Positions 1 through 5,908 of a stretch of DNA of 6,488 bases are shown one piece after another (the first letter of the stretch is position 1; every line of letters begins with the position of its first letter). The DNA lies in the NCBI GenBank assembly GCA_020429485.1, contig JAGQLK010000067.1, forward strand, positions 1-6,488, given 5' to 3'. Position numbers and translations under genes: made by a program. Source of the DNA: Candidatus Dojkabacteria bacterium (GTDB lineage: Bacteria > Patescibacteriota > Dojkabacteria > B142 > OLB20). The notes beneath the pieces are model-generated. The model was not told the DNA's origin. It made no database searches and saw nothing but the letters and a program-made list of their open reading frames with translations.

Positions 1-369
1 TACTACCTCGTCCTCAGTAATATTTTTGATCTCTGCAATTTTATTTCGCATAAATTCGAAGTCGTATTTTTCATATGGACTTTTTCCTTTAGCCACAATC
101 TCATTGCGTCTATATTCTCTTGTTCCTTTTACATAGTCATCAGTGCCAATAAAATCTGATCCAGGTATTCTTTTTACTAATTCTTTTACCAAGGTTGTTT
201 TCCCACTAGCAACTCCTCCCACAACAGAAATCAAACTGAATTCTTGATTTAAATTAGATATAAATTGGGAAAAATACTCTGCTAGTTCTTCGTATCCAGC
301 ACTCTTTAACTTGGCTGTTAAATGTTTATCTGAAATAATTTTGCTAACAAAATCGTTACTTGTTTGCAT
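1..369 (-). CDS. Uridine kinase-like P-loop kinase, N-terminal part (truncated by window edge)
   Basis: This minus-strand frame opens at an ATG (369-367) and stays open for 123 codons to the left edge, so the C-terminus is missing. Residues 1-44 form an N-terminal extension. A hydrophobic strand (LISVV, 46-50) then leads into a Walker A loop GGVASGKTT (51-59). A TDDY motif follows at 76-79, where uridine kinase and phosphoribulokinase relatives carry their substrate-side DD/DDFY motif. An R/K-rich stretch and a YDFE segment (102-105) recall the uridine kinase region around the bound nucleoside. These features suggest an ATP-dependent kinase of a small substrate, possibly a nucleoside in salvage. 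Substrate specificity cannot be read from this fragment, and a general AAA/zeta-type kinase is an alternative. It is divergent from the nuclease gene with 44 bases between start codons and has no ribosome binding site upstream. Confidence 0.8.
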   Translation of the reverse strand, partial: MQTSNDFVSKIISDKHLTAKLKSAGYEELAEYFSQFISNLNQEFSLISVVGGVASGKTTLVKELVKRIPGSDFIGTDDYVKGTREYRRNEIVAKGKSPYEKYDFEFMRNKIAEIKNITEDEVV

Positions 370-379
370 ATGTTCTATT

Positions 380-410
380 TCTATATGACAATATACAATC
401 TCGTTATCAA
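380..410 (-). promoter_or_regulatory. Possible promoter for the kinase gene
   Basis: On the minus strand TTGATA (410-405) matches five of six bases of a -35 box. It is followed after 17 to 19 bases by weak -10 candidates, CATATA (387-382) or TATAGA (385-380). Either would start transcription only a few bases before the ATG at 369, in line with the short leaders elsewhere in the window. The -10 is poor, so this is tentative. Confidence 0.3.
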
Positions 411-413
411 AAC

Positions 414-998
414 ATGCAAATGCAAAAGAATAAAATAGACTTTTTCAAAGCGAAAAATTCAGGCATAAGCTTAATGAGTGTAGCTGTACTATTAGCCATG
501 GCCTTGATCTATTTTCTTGCACCAGATCAATATCAAGAAATAAATAATGAAATATTAGGCGATGTATATGAAGACTATTATGTTTCCAAGATTGTCGATG
601 GAGACACAATTAAAGTGATCATTGATGGAGAAGAGCAAACCGTTAGATTGATTGGTGTTGATACACCAGAAACTGTTCACCCTAACAAAGATGTGGAATG
701 CTATGGGTTGGAGGCAAGTGATTTTACAAAATCATTACTTACTAATAAGATAGTAGAACTTGAATTTGACGAATCACAAGGCCAAACAGATCGATACGGA
801 AGGCTTTTAGCATATGTTTATCGTGCAGATGACCACCTATTTGTTAATAGAGAGTTAATCAAGCAAGGATACGCATACGAATACACATACAACACACCCT
901 ATAAATACCAGACTGAGTTTCAACAGGACCAAGAAATTGCCTCTGCCTCCAAAATTGGCTTGTGGAGCGATATATGCGCCCCAAAATATACCCTATAG
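414..998 (+). CDS. Membrane-anchored thermonuclease (staphylococcal nuclease family)
   Basis: The 194-residue product is a Ca2+-dependent type nuclease of the SNase fold, which cuts DNA and RNA. Residues 1-17 are basic and hydrophilic. Residues 18-36 are a hydrophobic segment (LMSVAVLLAMALIYFLA) that acts as a signal anchor, placing the nuclease domain (about 55-190) outside the membrane. Family motifs are intact: VDGDT (61-65), VRLIGVDTPE (77-86) and TDRYGRLLAYVY (125-136). These supply R78, D83, E86 and R130, the counterparts of R35, D40, E43 and R87 of the staphylococcal enzyme. Cys96 and Cys188 could form a disulfide, consistent with an extracytoplasmic site. I chose the ATG at 414 (next ATG at 420). 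The frame extends back to a TTG at 360, but that would overlap the divergent kinase start and add residues before the anchor. No terminator follows, so readthrough into the next gene is possible. Confidence 0.93.
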   Translation: MQMQKNKIDFFKAKNSGISLMSVAVLLAMALIYFLAPDQYQEINNEILGDVYEDYYVSKIVDGDTIKVIIDGEEQTVRLIGVDTPETVHPNKDVECYGLEASDFTKSLLTNKIVELEFDESQGQTDRYGRLLAYVYRADDHLFVNRELIKQGYAYEYTYNTPYKYQTEFQQDQEIASASKIGLWSDICAPKYTL

Positions 999-1000
999 TG

Positions 1001-1029
1001 TTGCCTATATAGCACAGATATAGTATAAT
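1001..1029 (+). promoter_or_regulatory. Sigma-70-type promoter (TTGCCT, 17-base spacer, TATAAT)
   Basis: TTGCCT at 1001-1006 and a perfect TATAAT at 1024-1029 are separated by 17 bases, the preferred spacing. The predicted transcription start is about 1035-1037. That is downstream of the first ATG of the next gene (1031), which sits one base after the -10 box. If this promoter drives the gene, translation would begin at a later codon, most simply the ATG at 1052. Confidence 0.6.
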
Positions 1030-1030
1030 T

Positions 1031-1828
1031 ATGAGATATAAAAGCTTTGAAATGGAAGCAGGAACAAGGACTCCAGCTGGTTACAGATATACTTTGTCTG
1101 CAGTTGGAAACAGAACAGGAAGATTAGCAACCGCAGATAATGCGGGGATGTTGCTTGCACAACAAGAATTAGCGGATGAATTACATTGGAGAACACAGGC
1201 TAATGTACTCTTTCCAAGTCTAACCACTACAATTGCCCCCCTATTCGAAGAAGATTCAACCCCTGAGCTGGAAGTTATAGAAGAAGGGGATATTAATAGT
1301 GGACAGATAACAGGTTATGAGGTAGATCATCCAGACTATACAACTACATGGGCAACACCTGCACCAATTGAGGTAATGCCATTATTTGAAAATGATGTAA
1401 TTCCTGAGGCAGAAGTTGAAGTTGAAGATCCTAATGTAGCTGGAACAGTTGTGCTTGAATTACAAACGCTAATGTCAGAGGCATTTGAAGCAAATGATAG
1501 ACATGGCTTCTTCCGACATATAGATCGAATACAAGAGATGTATGATGGTTACACAGAAGTCCAAAGAGACCAAATTGCAGAACTTGCAGCTCATTATCAT
1601 AGCCTTTTTAGAGAAAGAGCATTTGCAGAAGAGAGAATGGCTGTTGCAGTAATTCCAGAAACTCCTATCAAATTAGAAGTGATTGCGGAAGAGGCTGAAG
1701 CTGTTGATACTACAGAAGTAGTTACAGCTGTTACACAAGACATATTCGAGCTAATCGGAATCACCCCAATGACAACTGCTGAGTTTGAACAAGTTCTTGA
1801 AGAAATATATCCAAAGAAACACACTTAG
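1031..1828 (+). CDS. Large acidic repeat protein, N-terminal part (frame ends at a probable frameshift)
   Basis: I do not recognise this family. The frame gives 265 residues from ATG 1031, or 258 from ATG 1052, which suits the promoter better. It has no signal peptide or membrane segment. Residues 8-60 look globular and Arg/Gly/Ala-rich. A Pro- and Glu-rich stretch follows with two copies of a PLFExDxxPExEV motif (70-82 and 117-129). Residues 142-193 form a predicted helical unit (starting LELQ) that recurs in the downstream frame. After another acidic linker, a module at 237-259 (IFELIGITPM plus an acidic helix) closely matches the start of the downstream frame. The frame then ends PKKHT and TAG. 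Because the same modules continue in the next frame, this is probably the first third of one roughly 890-residue protein rather than a separate gene. A broken gene, programmed frameshifting and a sequence error are all possible. Confidence 0.7.
   Translation: MRYKSFEMEAGTRTPAGYRYTLSAVGNRTGRLATADNAGMLLAQQELADELHWRTQANVLFPSLTTTIAPLFEEDSTPELEVIEEGDINSGQITGYEVDHPDYTTTWATPAPIEVMPLFENDVIPEAEVEVEDPNVAGTVVLELQTLMSEAFEANDRHGFFRHIDRIQEMYDGYTEVQRDQIAELAAHYHSLFRERAFAEERMAVAVIPETPIKLEVIAEEAEAVDTTEVVTAVTQDIFELIGITPMTTAEFEQVLEEIYPKKHT
1801..1828 (+). other. Frameshift junction between the two halves of the repeat protein
   Basis: The upstream frame stops at TAG 1826-1828. The downstream frame (one base back) has its last upstream stop at TGA 1798-1800, so both frames are open together only in 1801-1825 and any switch must occur there. 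At 1811-1819 the upstream frame reads CCA AAG AAA. A lysyl-tRNA on AAG (1814-1816) could slip back one base onto AAA (A_AAG, 1813-1816), then continue GAA ACA CAC TTA GAG and join the downstream frame. This is a minimal slippery tetramer rather than a canonical heptamer, and I see no strong stem-loop just after it. A single-base indel explains the sequence equally well. Confidence 0.55.
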
Positions 1829-1857
1829 AGCAAATACAAGAGCCTCCAGTAGAGCCA

Positions 1858-3714
1858 GTGACTATGACAAATGAGGAATCAGTAGAACAACCAGACTTTT
1901 TAGAATCTATTGGTTACCAACCAATGAGTGATGCTCGTGCTGAAGAATTGATTGCGGAACTTGCACACCCACTTGTGATTGAAAATGATGCACAAGAAGA
2001 AGTTGTTGTACAAGAACCGGAAAGAGAAACAATAGTAGCGCAAGCTGATGAAACTGATGCGATGCCAGCTCCTGTAGAGATACAAGAACCAGAATCAATC
2101 CCAACTAACCCTATTGGTTTGCCTCATTTTTCTCCTCTAGGGGTACCAACATCTATTGTTGTACCTCAACCACTTCCTGATCATATAACAATAAGAACAG
2201 GTACTATTGATGAAGGAGATGGCTTCAAGCTAAGTGCTGGAGATAACCCATATGAATATCAACCATACGTTAGTAATATTGATTACGAAGAAGCTCAGGC
2301 TAGTTGTGATGCAGTTAATGCAGAAATAGGTATAGCAATTATGCAACCTGATACTGACTTATTTCTCCTTGCTCAAATAGGTAGAGAGTTTTCTGACTTT
2401 CTAGTAGATAACGGTGTATATAGAGTTACTGAAACACAAAGTAGATTCAATGTTAACCCTACATATCTTGCTGGAAGAGCGTACCAAGAAGCTGTAGCAT
2501 ATGTAAATACATATACAACTAGCACAAACAGATTAAGTATTAGTTCTCTAACCACTATACTAACAAATATATTCAATGATTATGGATTTACAGCACCTGA
2601 CGATAGGTTTACATATACATTAATTGAACAAGTAGCTAGAAATAATTTTAGTGAATTCTTTGCAGTTTCTGGATTCTTTGCTGGTGAAGAGGAAACAGAG
2701 CCTCAAGCCATAGTAGATTCACCAAATTATGGTGAAATAATAGCAAATCAGCTTGTTGGATATGGATTTATGTATTTACCAAACGATAAGAGAGCACCGC
2801 TTCCAGAAGATATAGTGGCTGGATCTATATTGGTAAACATTAGGAATATTATTGATCGTGAATTTGATGGAGTTTTTCATAAGCTACCAGCTGAAAGAAT
2901 TATGCAGATTATGCTTGATTCTGGCTACCATAATCTAAATGGACATTCTCCTATCGAAGTAAGAAATATAATTAGAAAACTAATAGCAGATACTCATGAA
3001 GGGTTAAGTGATCTTTACCCTATGAAAAATGATCTTGATTTGGAGGATTCACCTCTACGGAGAATATTACAAAACAAGAGACAAAGAGAAAATGCAGCTG
3101 AGAAAATATTGGCAAGACCAATTCCTCAACCGCAATATGCCCATGAGCAGATTTATACAGAGCTGGCTCCAACGGCAAGAACATATGAGCTCCAGGAAGC
3201 ATTTGATGTTGCATACCAAGAAGATGATAGGGTACTTTTTAATATCACAGTAGAGAACTTACTAGCAGAAATGGATAGCTATAATTATTGGGAGCTATAT
3301 CATGCGAGACAACTACTAGAACATGCTCTATTCATGTTTGAGAATGGATATTATGAATGGAAACCAGAGACATTTGGTGAACGAATTGCGGATCTAGGAT
3401 TAAGATTTTTAAAACTATTCCCTGCATTTAATGAAATAATAGAAGAAGAGGATGAAAATGAATTAGATCTTCATCTTATCCAGAATGCTATTAATCAAAT
3501 AACAGAACAAGCTATGGCACTTCATAGGATGGCTGAAAATCCGAATCTAAGAAGTATGGTACATGTTAATGCACCAATTTCTGGATTCTTGCGTAAAGGA
3601 TTCAAACCATATGGTGAAGTAACAGGTGGTGGCTCTGTAGCCCCAACAGTGGTTGTTCCTGTAGGAGTATTGCTTCTAAGTGCTTTCCAAAGGCAAAATA
3701 CTCCTACAAATTAG
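1858..3714 (+). CDS. Large acidic repeat protein, C-terminal part (modular helical protein of unknown family)
   Basis: The product is 618 residues from GTG 1858; ATG 1864 is an equally good start, and the frame is open back to 1801. No known family is evident. Residues 13-35 (FLESIGYQPM plus an acidic helix) match the end of the upstream frame. Residues 36-108 are a Pro/Glu-rich, probably disordered linker. Residues 110-420 look mostly helical and hold further copies of a helix, Gly-aromatic, loop, helix pattern: NDYGFTAP (240-247), VGYGFMYLP (300-308) and LDSGYHNL (353-360). Residues 443-494 (from YELQ) repeat the 52-residue unit of the upstream frame. After an acidic stretch (528-537) the C-terminus has a Gly-rich turn and a short hydrophobic run (594-609, VAPTVVVPVGVLLLSA), too short and Pro-broken for a confident membrane helix. 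There is no LPXTG sorting motif. No ribosome binding site precedes the start, which argues that it is translated as a continuation of the upstream frame. Confidence 0.8.
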   Translation: MTMTNEESVEQPDFLESIGYQPMSDARAEELIAELAHPLVIENDAQEEVVVQEPERETIVAQADETDAMPAPVEIQEPESIPTNPIGLPHFSPLGVPTSIVVPQPLPDHITIRTGTIDEGDGFKLSAGDNPYEYQPYVSNIDYEEAQASCDAVNAEIGIAIMQPDTDLFLLAQIGREFSDFLVDNGVYRVTETQSRFNVNPTYLAGRAYQEAVAYVNTYTTSTNRLSISSLTTILTNIFNDYGFTAPDDRFTYTLIEQVARNNFSEFFAVSGFFAGEEETEPQAIVDSPNYGEIIANQLVGYGFMYLPNDKRAPLPEDIVAGSILVNIRNIIDREFDGVFHKLPAERIMQIMLDSGYHNLNGHSPIEVRNIIRKLIADTHEGLSDLYPMKNDLDLEDSPLRRILQNKRQRENAAEKILARPIPQPQYAHEQIYTELAPTARTYELQEAFDVAYQEDDRVLFNITVENLLAEMDSYNYWELYHARQLLEHALFMFENGYYEWKPETFGERIADLGLRFLKLFPAFNEIIEEEDENELDLHLIQNAINQITEQAMALHRMAENPNLRSMVHVNAPISGFLRKGFKPYGEVTGGGSVAPTVVVPVGVLLLSAFQRQNTPTN

Positions 3715-3719
3715 GAGTA
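3661..3719 (+). repeat. Three-arm inverted repeat around the stop codon (competing hairpins)
   Basis: GTAGGAGTAT at 3661-3670 is perfectly complementary to ATACTCCTAC at 3698-3707. The inner part of that middle arm, TACTCCTA (3699-3706), is also perfectly complementary to TAGGAGTA (3712-3719), with a 5-base loop. The middle arm can therefore pair either with coding sequence upstream or with a segment containing the TAG stop (3712-3714), but not both. The downstream hairpin has no T-run of its own. The arrangement looks like a switchable RNA structure or an aid to mRNA 3'-end stability just ahead of the terminator. Confidence 0.65.
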
Positions 3720-3727
3720 AAACTAAT

Positions 3728-3759
3728 AAACTAAGTTTAAATGAAGGACTTAGTTTTTT
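3728..3759 (+). terminator. Intrinsic terminator, possibly bidirectional
   Basis: AAACTAAGT (3728-3736) and ACTTAGTTT (3748-3756) form a perfect 9-base stem with an 11-base loop, and the T-run extends to 3759. It lies 13 bases after the stop of the large repeat protein. The right arm overlaps the stop codon (3752-3750) of the convergent minus-strand gene. On the minus strand the hairpin is followed by a moderately T-rich stretch, so it may end both transcripts. The stem is AT-rich, so its strength is moderate. Confidence 0.75.
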
Positions 3760-4121
3760 AACTTCACGGAAGTATTATAAGTTATAGACGTCTCCTTCAA
3801 ATCAATATATGAAGATTCTAGTAGATAGATTTTGTCTATAGTTAACTTATGTGTGTTGAGAACATCTTTTACAAACATACCTTGTGTACCAGTGTACTTA
3901 AGTAGTTCTGTATCGCCTTTCTTGCCTGGAGTCTCAAGGTAGTAAATGAAAGTCTTTATAGTTGGCTCTTCCTCATCAACAATCATACCAACAACCTCAA
4001 TATATTTGAGATCCTTCATTTTATAGGTAATTCTTGATCCAGCCTGAATCTTTGAAAGACCCACTTCCTCTGTAACATCAAGATATTTTGGTTTAGTTGT
4101 ACTTGTTTTGGACTTAGCCAT
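3750..4121 (-). CDS. Hypothetical protein, 123 residues, function unknown
   Basis: I do not recognise this protein. It begins with a Lys/Ser/Thr-rich, probably disordered tail (MAKSKTSTTKPK). From about residue 13 the sequence alternates hydrophobic and polar residues, as in a small all-beta domain: RITYKM (30-35), KYIEVVGMIV (39-48), TFIYYLE (57-63), then KIYLLESSYIDL (97-108) and SVKL at the end. It has no Cys, no signal peptide and no membrane helix, so it is likely cytoplasmic. It has a convincing extended -10 promoter and a start at ATG 4121, without a Shine-Dalgarno site. It is convergent with the large repeat protein and divergent from xseA. The promoter and terminator at its ends support a real monocistronic gene. 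Confidence 0.75.
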   Translation of the reverse strand: MAKSKTSTTKPKYLDVTEEVGLSKIQAGSRITYKMKDLKYIEVVGMIVDEEEPTIKTFIYYLETPGKKGDTELLKYTGTQGMFVKDVLNTHKLTIDKIYLLESSYIDLKETSITYNTSVKLKN

Positions 4122-4142
4122 TTATATATATTAACTATAGAT

Positions 4143-4171
4143 ATTATACCATACTATGGGTTATTTATTAA
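4143..4171 (-). promoter_or_regulatory. Extended -10 promoter for the 123-residue hypothetical gene
   Basis: On the minus strand TGGTATAAT (4151-4143) is a perfect extended -10 element. A weak -35, TTAATA (4171-4166), lies 17 bases upstream. Transcription would start near 4136, leaving a leader of about 15 bases before ATG 4121. A short dyad, CCATA-C-TATGG (4149-4159), overlaps the TG extension and could be an operator. Confidence 0.65.
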
Positions 4172-4193
4172 GTGAAATATATAATATATTCAC
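4172..4193 (+). promoter_or_regulatory. Near-palindromic dyad overlapping a candidate xseA -10 box
   Basis: GTGAA (4172-4176) and TTCAC (4189-4193) flank an AT-only centre that continues the symmetry (TATAT 4178-4182, ATATA 4184-4188) with one unpaired A at 4177. Inside lies TATAAT (4180-4185), a possible -10 box for xseA with a start near 4192 and a leader of about 47 bases. No good -35 is visible at 17-18 bases. The placement would suit a repressor site, but AT-only centres form such symmetry easily by chance. Confidence 0.35.
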
Positions 4194-4238
4194 CAATAGA
4201 ACAGAATAATGTTAAACTGAAACAATACAAAAATAGTT

Positions 4239-5453
4239 ATGAACGACTCATTAGAAGAAACACAACAAGCAATATTTAGCGTTGCAGAATTCAATATAGT
4301 ATTAAACCAGCATCTTTCTTTACTAAAGGATGTAAATGTAACTGGTGAAATTACACAGATGACTATTACAGCAAAGAAAGGGGTATATATTACGCTAAAA
4401 GACCCAGACCAGAATGCTTTATTATCAGTATCAGGCTATGCTCCAACTATACAAGGAATTAACCTTGTAGAAGAAGGTATGAAAGTAACTATTTCGGGTA
4501 CTCCTGAACTATATTCACCTATGGGTAAATTCAGTGTGAAGATTTTTAAAATTGTCCCTGTAGGAGAGGGTGCATTAAAGGATGCTTATGAAAAACTTAA
4601 ACAAAAGCTAGATAAAGAAGGACTATTTAATCCAGAGAGGAAAAGAGAATTACCTGACTTTATTACCAAGATTGCACTAATAACTGCCAATAAGTCCGCA
4701 GCACAGAGTGACTTTCTTAAAATCCTCAAGGAGAATAAGGCGAACTTAGAAATTGATTTTTATCCTGTACAAGTACAAGGGAAATACTCAGAACAAGAGA
4801 TAATATCTACTCTGAAATTCTTATCTAATAAATCAGAATATGATTGTGTTGTTCTAACACGAGGAGGTGGTAGCCTGGAAGATCTGATTACATTCAATGA
4901 AGAGCAAGTTGCTAGAACAATTTATGCAATGAATATTCCGGTAGTTGTTGGTGTAGGTCATGAAATTGATGAAAGCATTGCTGATTTTGTTGCTGACGTC
5001 AGAGCTTCTACTCCTTCTCAAGCTGCTTATTATTTAGTAGCAAAGAATCAAGCATTTATCGATAGAATATCTCTTAATGCTGATGTAATTAGGCAAGGTG
5101 TATTAGCTAGATTAAGTAACGCAAAGCTTAGAGTTTCAAGCAACTATAGAGGTATAGAAAGACATTTGTACGATCAGATACATAATGTGAAGCTTATGAC
5201 AGAAAAGCTTTCCAATAGAATTAATGAAGTACCTCAAAAAATCTCGGATTCACAAAGTAAACTTACAGCTCTCGAACGACTACTTAAATCATTCAATCCG
5301 AACAACATTATTGATAGGGGTTACGCTCTTATCAGAAATAAAGAAGGTAAAGCCATCGTATCAATAGCTGGATTGAGCGAGGGTGAAAATATCGATGTTA
5401 CGATGAGAGATGGTAAGATAAGCGCAGATATAACTAATTTATCAAAAAAGTAA
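4239..5453 (+). CDS. xseA: Exodeoxyribonuclease VII large subunit
   Basis: XseA is the catalytic subunit of exonuclease VII, which degrades single-stranded DNA from both ends to oligonucleotides without Mg2+ dependence, in mismatch repair and damage processing. The product has 404 residues, shorter than the E. coli protein (456). Residues 12-107 form the N-terminal OB-fold that binds ssDNA. The catalytic domain runs from about 112: EGLFNPERKRELP (127-139), TRGGGSLEDL (207-216) and VVGVGHEIDESIADFVADVR (236-255) followed by ASTPSQAA are all family hallmarks. Residues 270-345 are a shortened coiled-coil region that would hold XseB copies. The C-terminal RGYAL (360-364) and a final beta segment complete the family layout. 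The usual ITSPTGAAIRD motif is replaced by ITANKSAAQSD (148-158), marking a divergent branch. The ATG at 4239 has no ribosome binding site. The gene is one base ahead of the Nudix gene. Confidence 0.96.
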   Translation: MNDSLEETQQAIFSVAEFNIVLNQHLSLLKDVNVTGEITQMTITAKKGVYITLKDPDQNALLSVSGYAPTIQGINLVEEGMKVTISGTPELYSPMGKFSVKIFKIVPVGEGALKDAYEKLKQKLDKEGLFNPERKRELPDFITKIALITANKSAAQSDFLKILKENKANLEIDFYPVQVQGKYSEQEIISTLKFLSNKSEYDCVVLTRGGGSLEDLITFNEEQVARTIYAMNIPVVVGVGHEIDESIADFVADVRASTPSQAAYYLVAKNQAFIDRISLNADVIRQGVLARLSNAKLRVSSNYRGIERHLYDQIHNVKLMTEKLSNRINEVPQKISDSQSKLTALERLLKSFNPNNIIDRGYALIRNKEGKAIVSIAGLSEGENIDVTMRDGKISADITNLSKK

Positions 5454-5454
5454 T

Positions 5455-5907
5455 ATGTACAAAGGTGAAGAAGTAAAAATCTTAGGAGTTGGCACCATTC
5501 TAGAAAAAGATGGCAAAGTATTAATGATAGAAGAAAGTCTATCTCATGCAGAAATTGGTAAATCAAGCAATATGCTTGCATACCCACTTGAAACTGTTAA
5601 AAGTAATGAGTCAGCATCTAATGCTGCTGAGAGGGGCTTTATGGAAGAGGTTGGGCTAAGTATTAAGGTAAAATATATTGTAGGTTTCTATCAGTTCAAA
5701 GGAGGATTTGGTGTTTCTTTTGCTGGTTCTCTTTTAGAGCAAGGAGAAATTAATATTAATGCAGAAGAAATTAGCAAATATTCATGGCTTAGCAAAGATG
5801 ACATATTAGCATACCCTAACCTTAGACCTGGCGTTAGAGAGTCAATCACTGATTATTTTGCAGGTCAGCAATATCCATTAGAAATTATTACTTCAGTAAC
5901 AAAATAA
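5455..5907 (+). CDS. Nudix-fold protein with a degenerate Nudix box
   Basis: This 150-residue protein has the size and layout of a Nudix hydrolase, a family that cleaves nucleoside diphosphates linked to another moiety. A first strand VGTILEKDGKVLMIEES (12-28) precedes the Nudix box (46-68), and the late segment AEEISKYSWLSKDDILAYP (103-121) is typical of the family. In the box, the consensus GX5EX7REUXEEXGU appears as E46-x5-E52-x7-R60-G61-F62-M63-E64-E65-V66-G67-L68. The leading Gly is Glu, and the first Glu of REUXEE is Gly. The usual PGG before the box is PLE. E64 and E65 remain. Catalysis may be reduced or altered, or the protein may bind nucleotides without cutting them. It starts one base after xseA and ends one base before xseB, with no ribosome binding site, so translation is probably coupled. 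Confidence 0.85.
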   Translation: MYKGEEVKILGVGTILEKDGKVLMIEESLSHAEIGKSSNMLAYPLETVKSNESASNAAERGFMEEVGLSIKVKYIVGFYQFKGGFGVSFAGSLLEQGEININAEEISKYSWLSKDDILAYPNLRPGVRESITDYFAGQQYPLEIITSVTK

Positions 5908-5908
5908 C

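Noticed and set aside
360..413. Upstream TTG start extending the nuclease by 18 residues
   Set aside because: It overlaps the start of the divergent kinase gene, adds residues ahead of the basic region and membrane anchor, and the ATG at 414 gives a normal signal-anchored protein.
993..1012. CTATA/TATAG inverted repeat after the nuclease stop, considered as a terminator
   Set aside because: The stem is only five AT-rich pairs and no T-run follows; the sequence is better explained by the promoter there.
1597..1824. Minus-strand 75-codon open frame inside the repeat protein
   Set aside because: It is antisense to a frame with consistent coding features and gives a low-complexity Ser/Val/Ile-rich product without recognisable motifs.
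1900..2104. Two minus-strand open frames (61 and 65 codons) over the acidic linker
   Set aside because: They are shadows of Glu/Gln/Pro-rich plus-strand coding sequence and overlap each other without any motif or promoter.
2373..2576. Minus-strand 67-codon frame
   Set aside because: It lies antisense within the large repeat protein and has no recognisable domain or initiation signal.
3020..3253. Overlapping short frames on both strands
   Set aside because: Both lie within the long continuous plus-strand frame, whose repeats cross this region; they have no independent support.
5321..5587. Minus-strand 88-codon Leu-rich frame across the xseA/Nudix junction
   Set aside because: It is antisense to the conserved XseA C-terminus and the Nudix N-terminus; its hydrophobicity reflects the opposite strand of Lys/Glu/Asp-rich coding.
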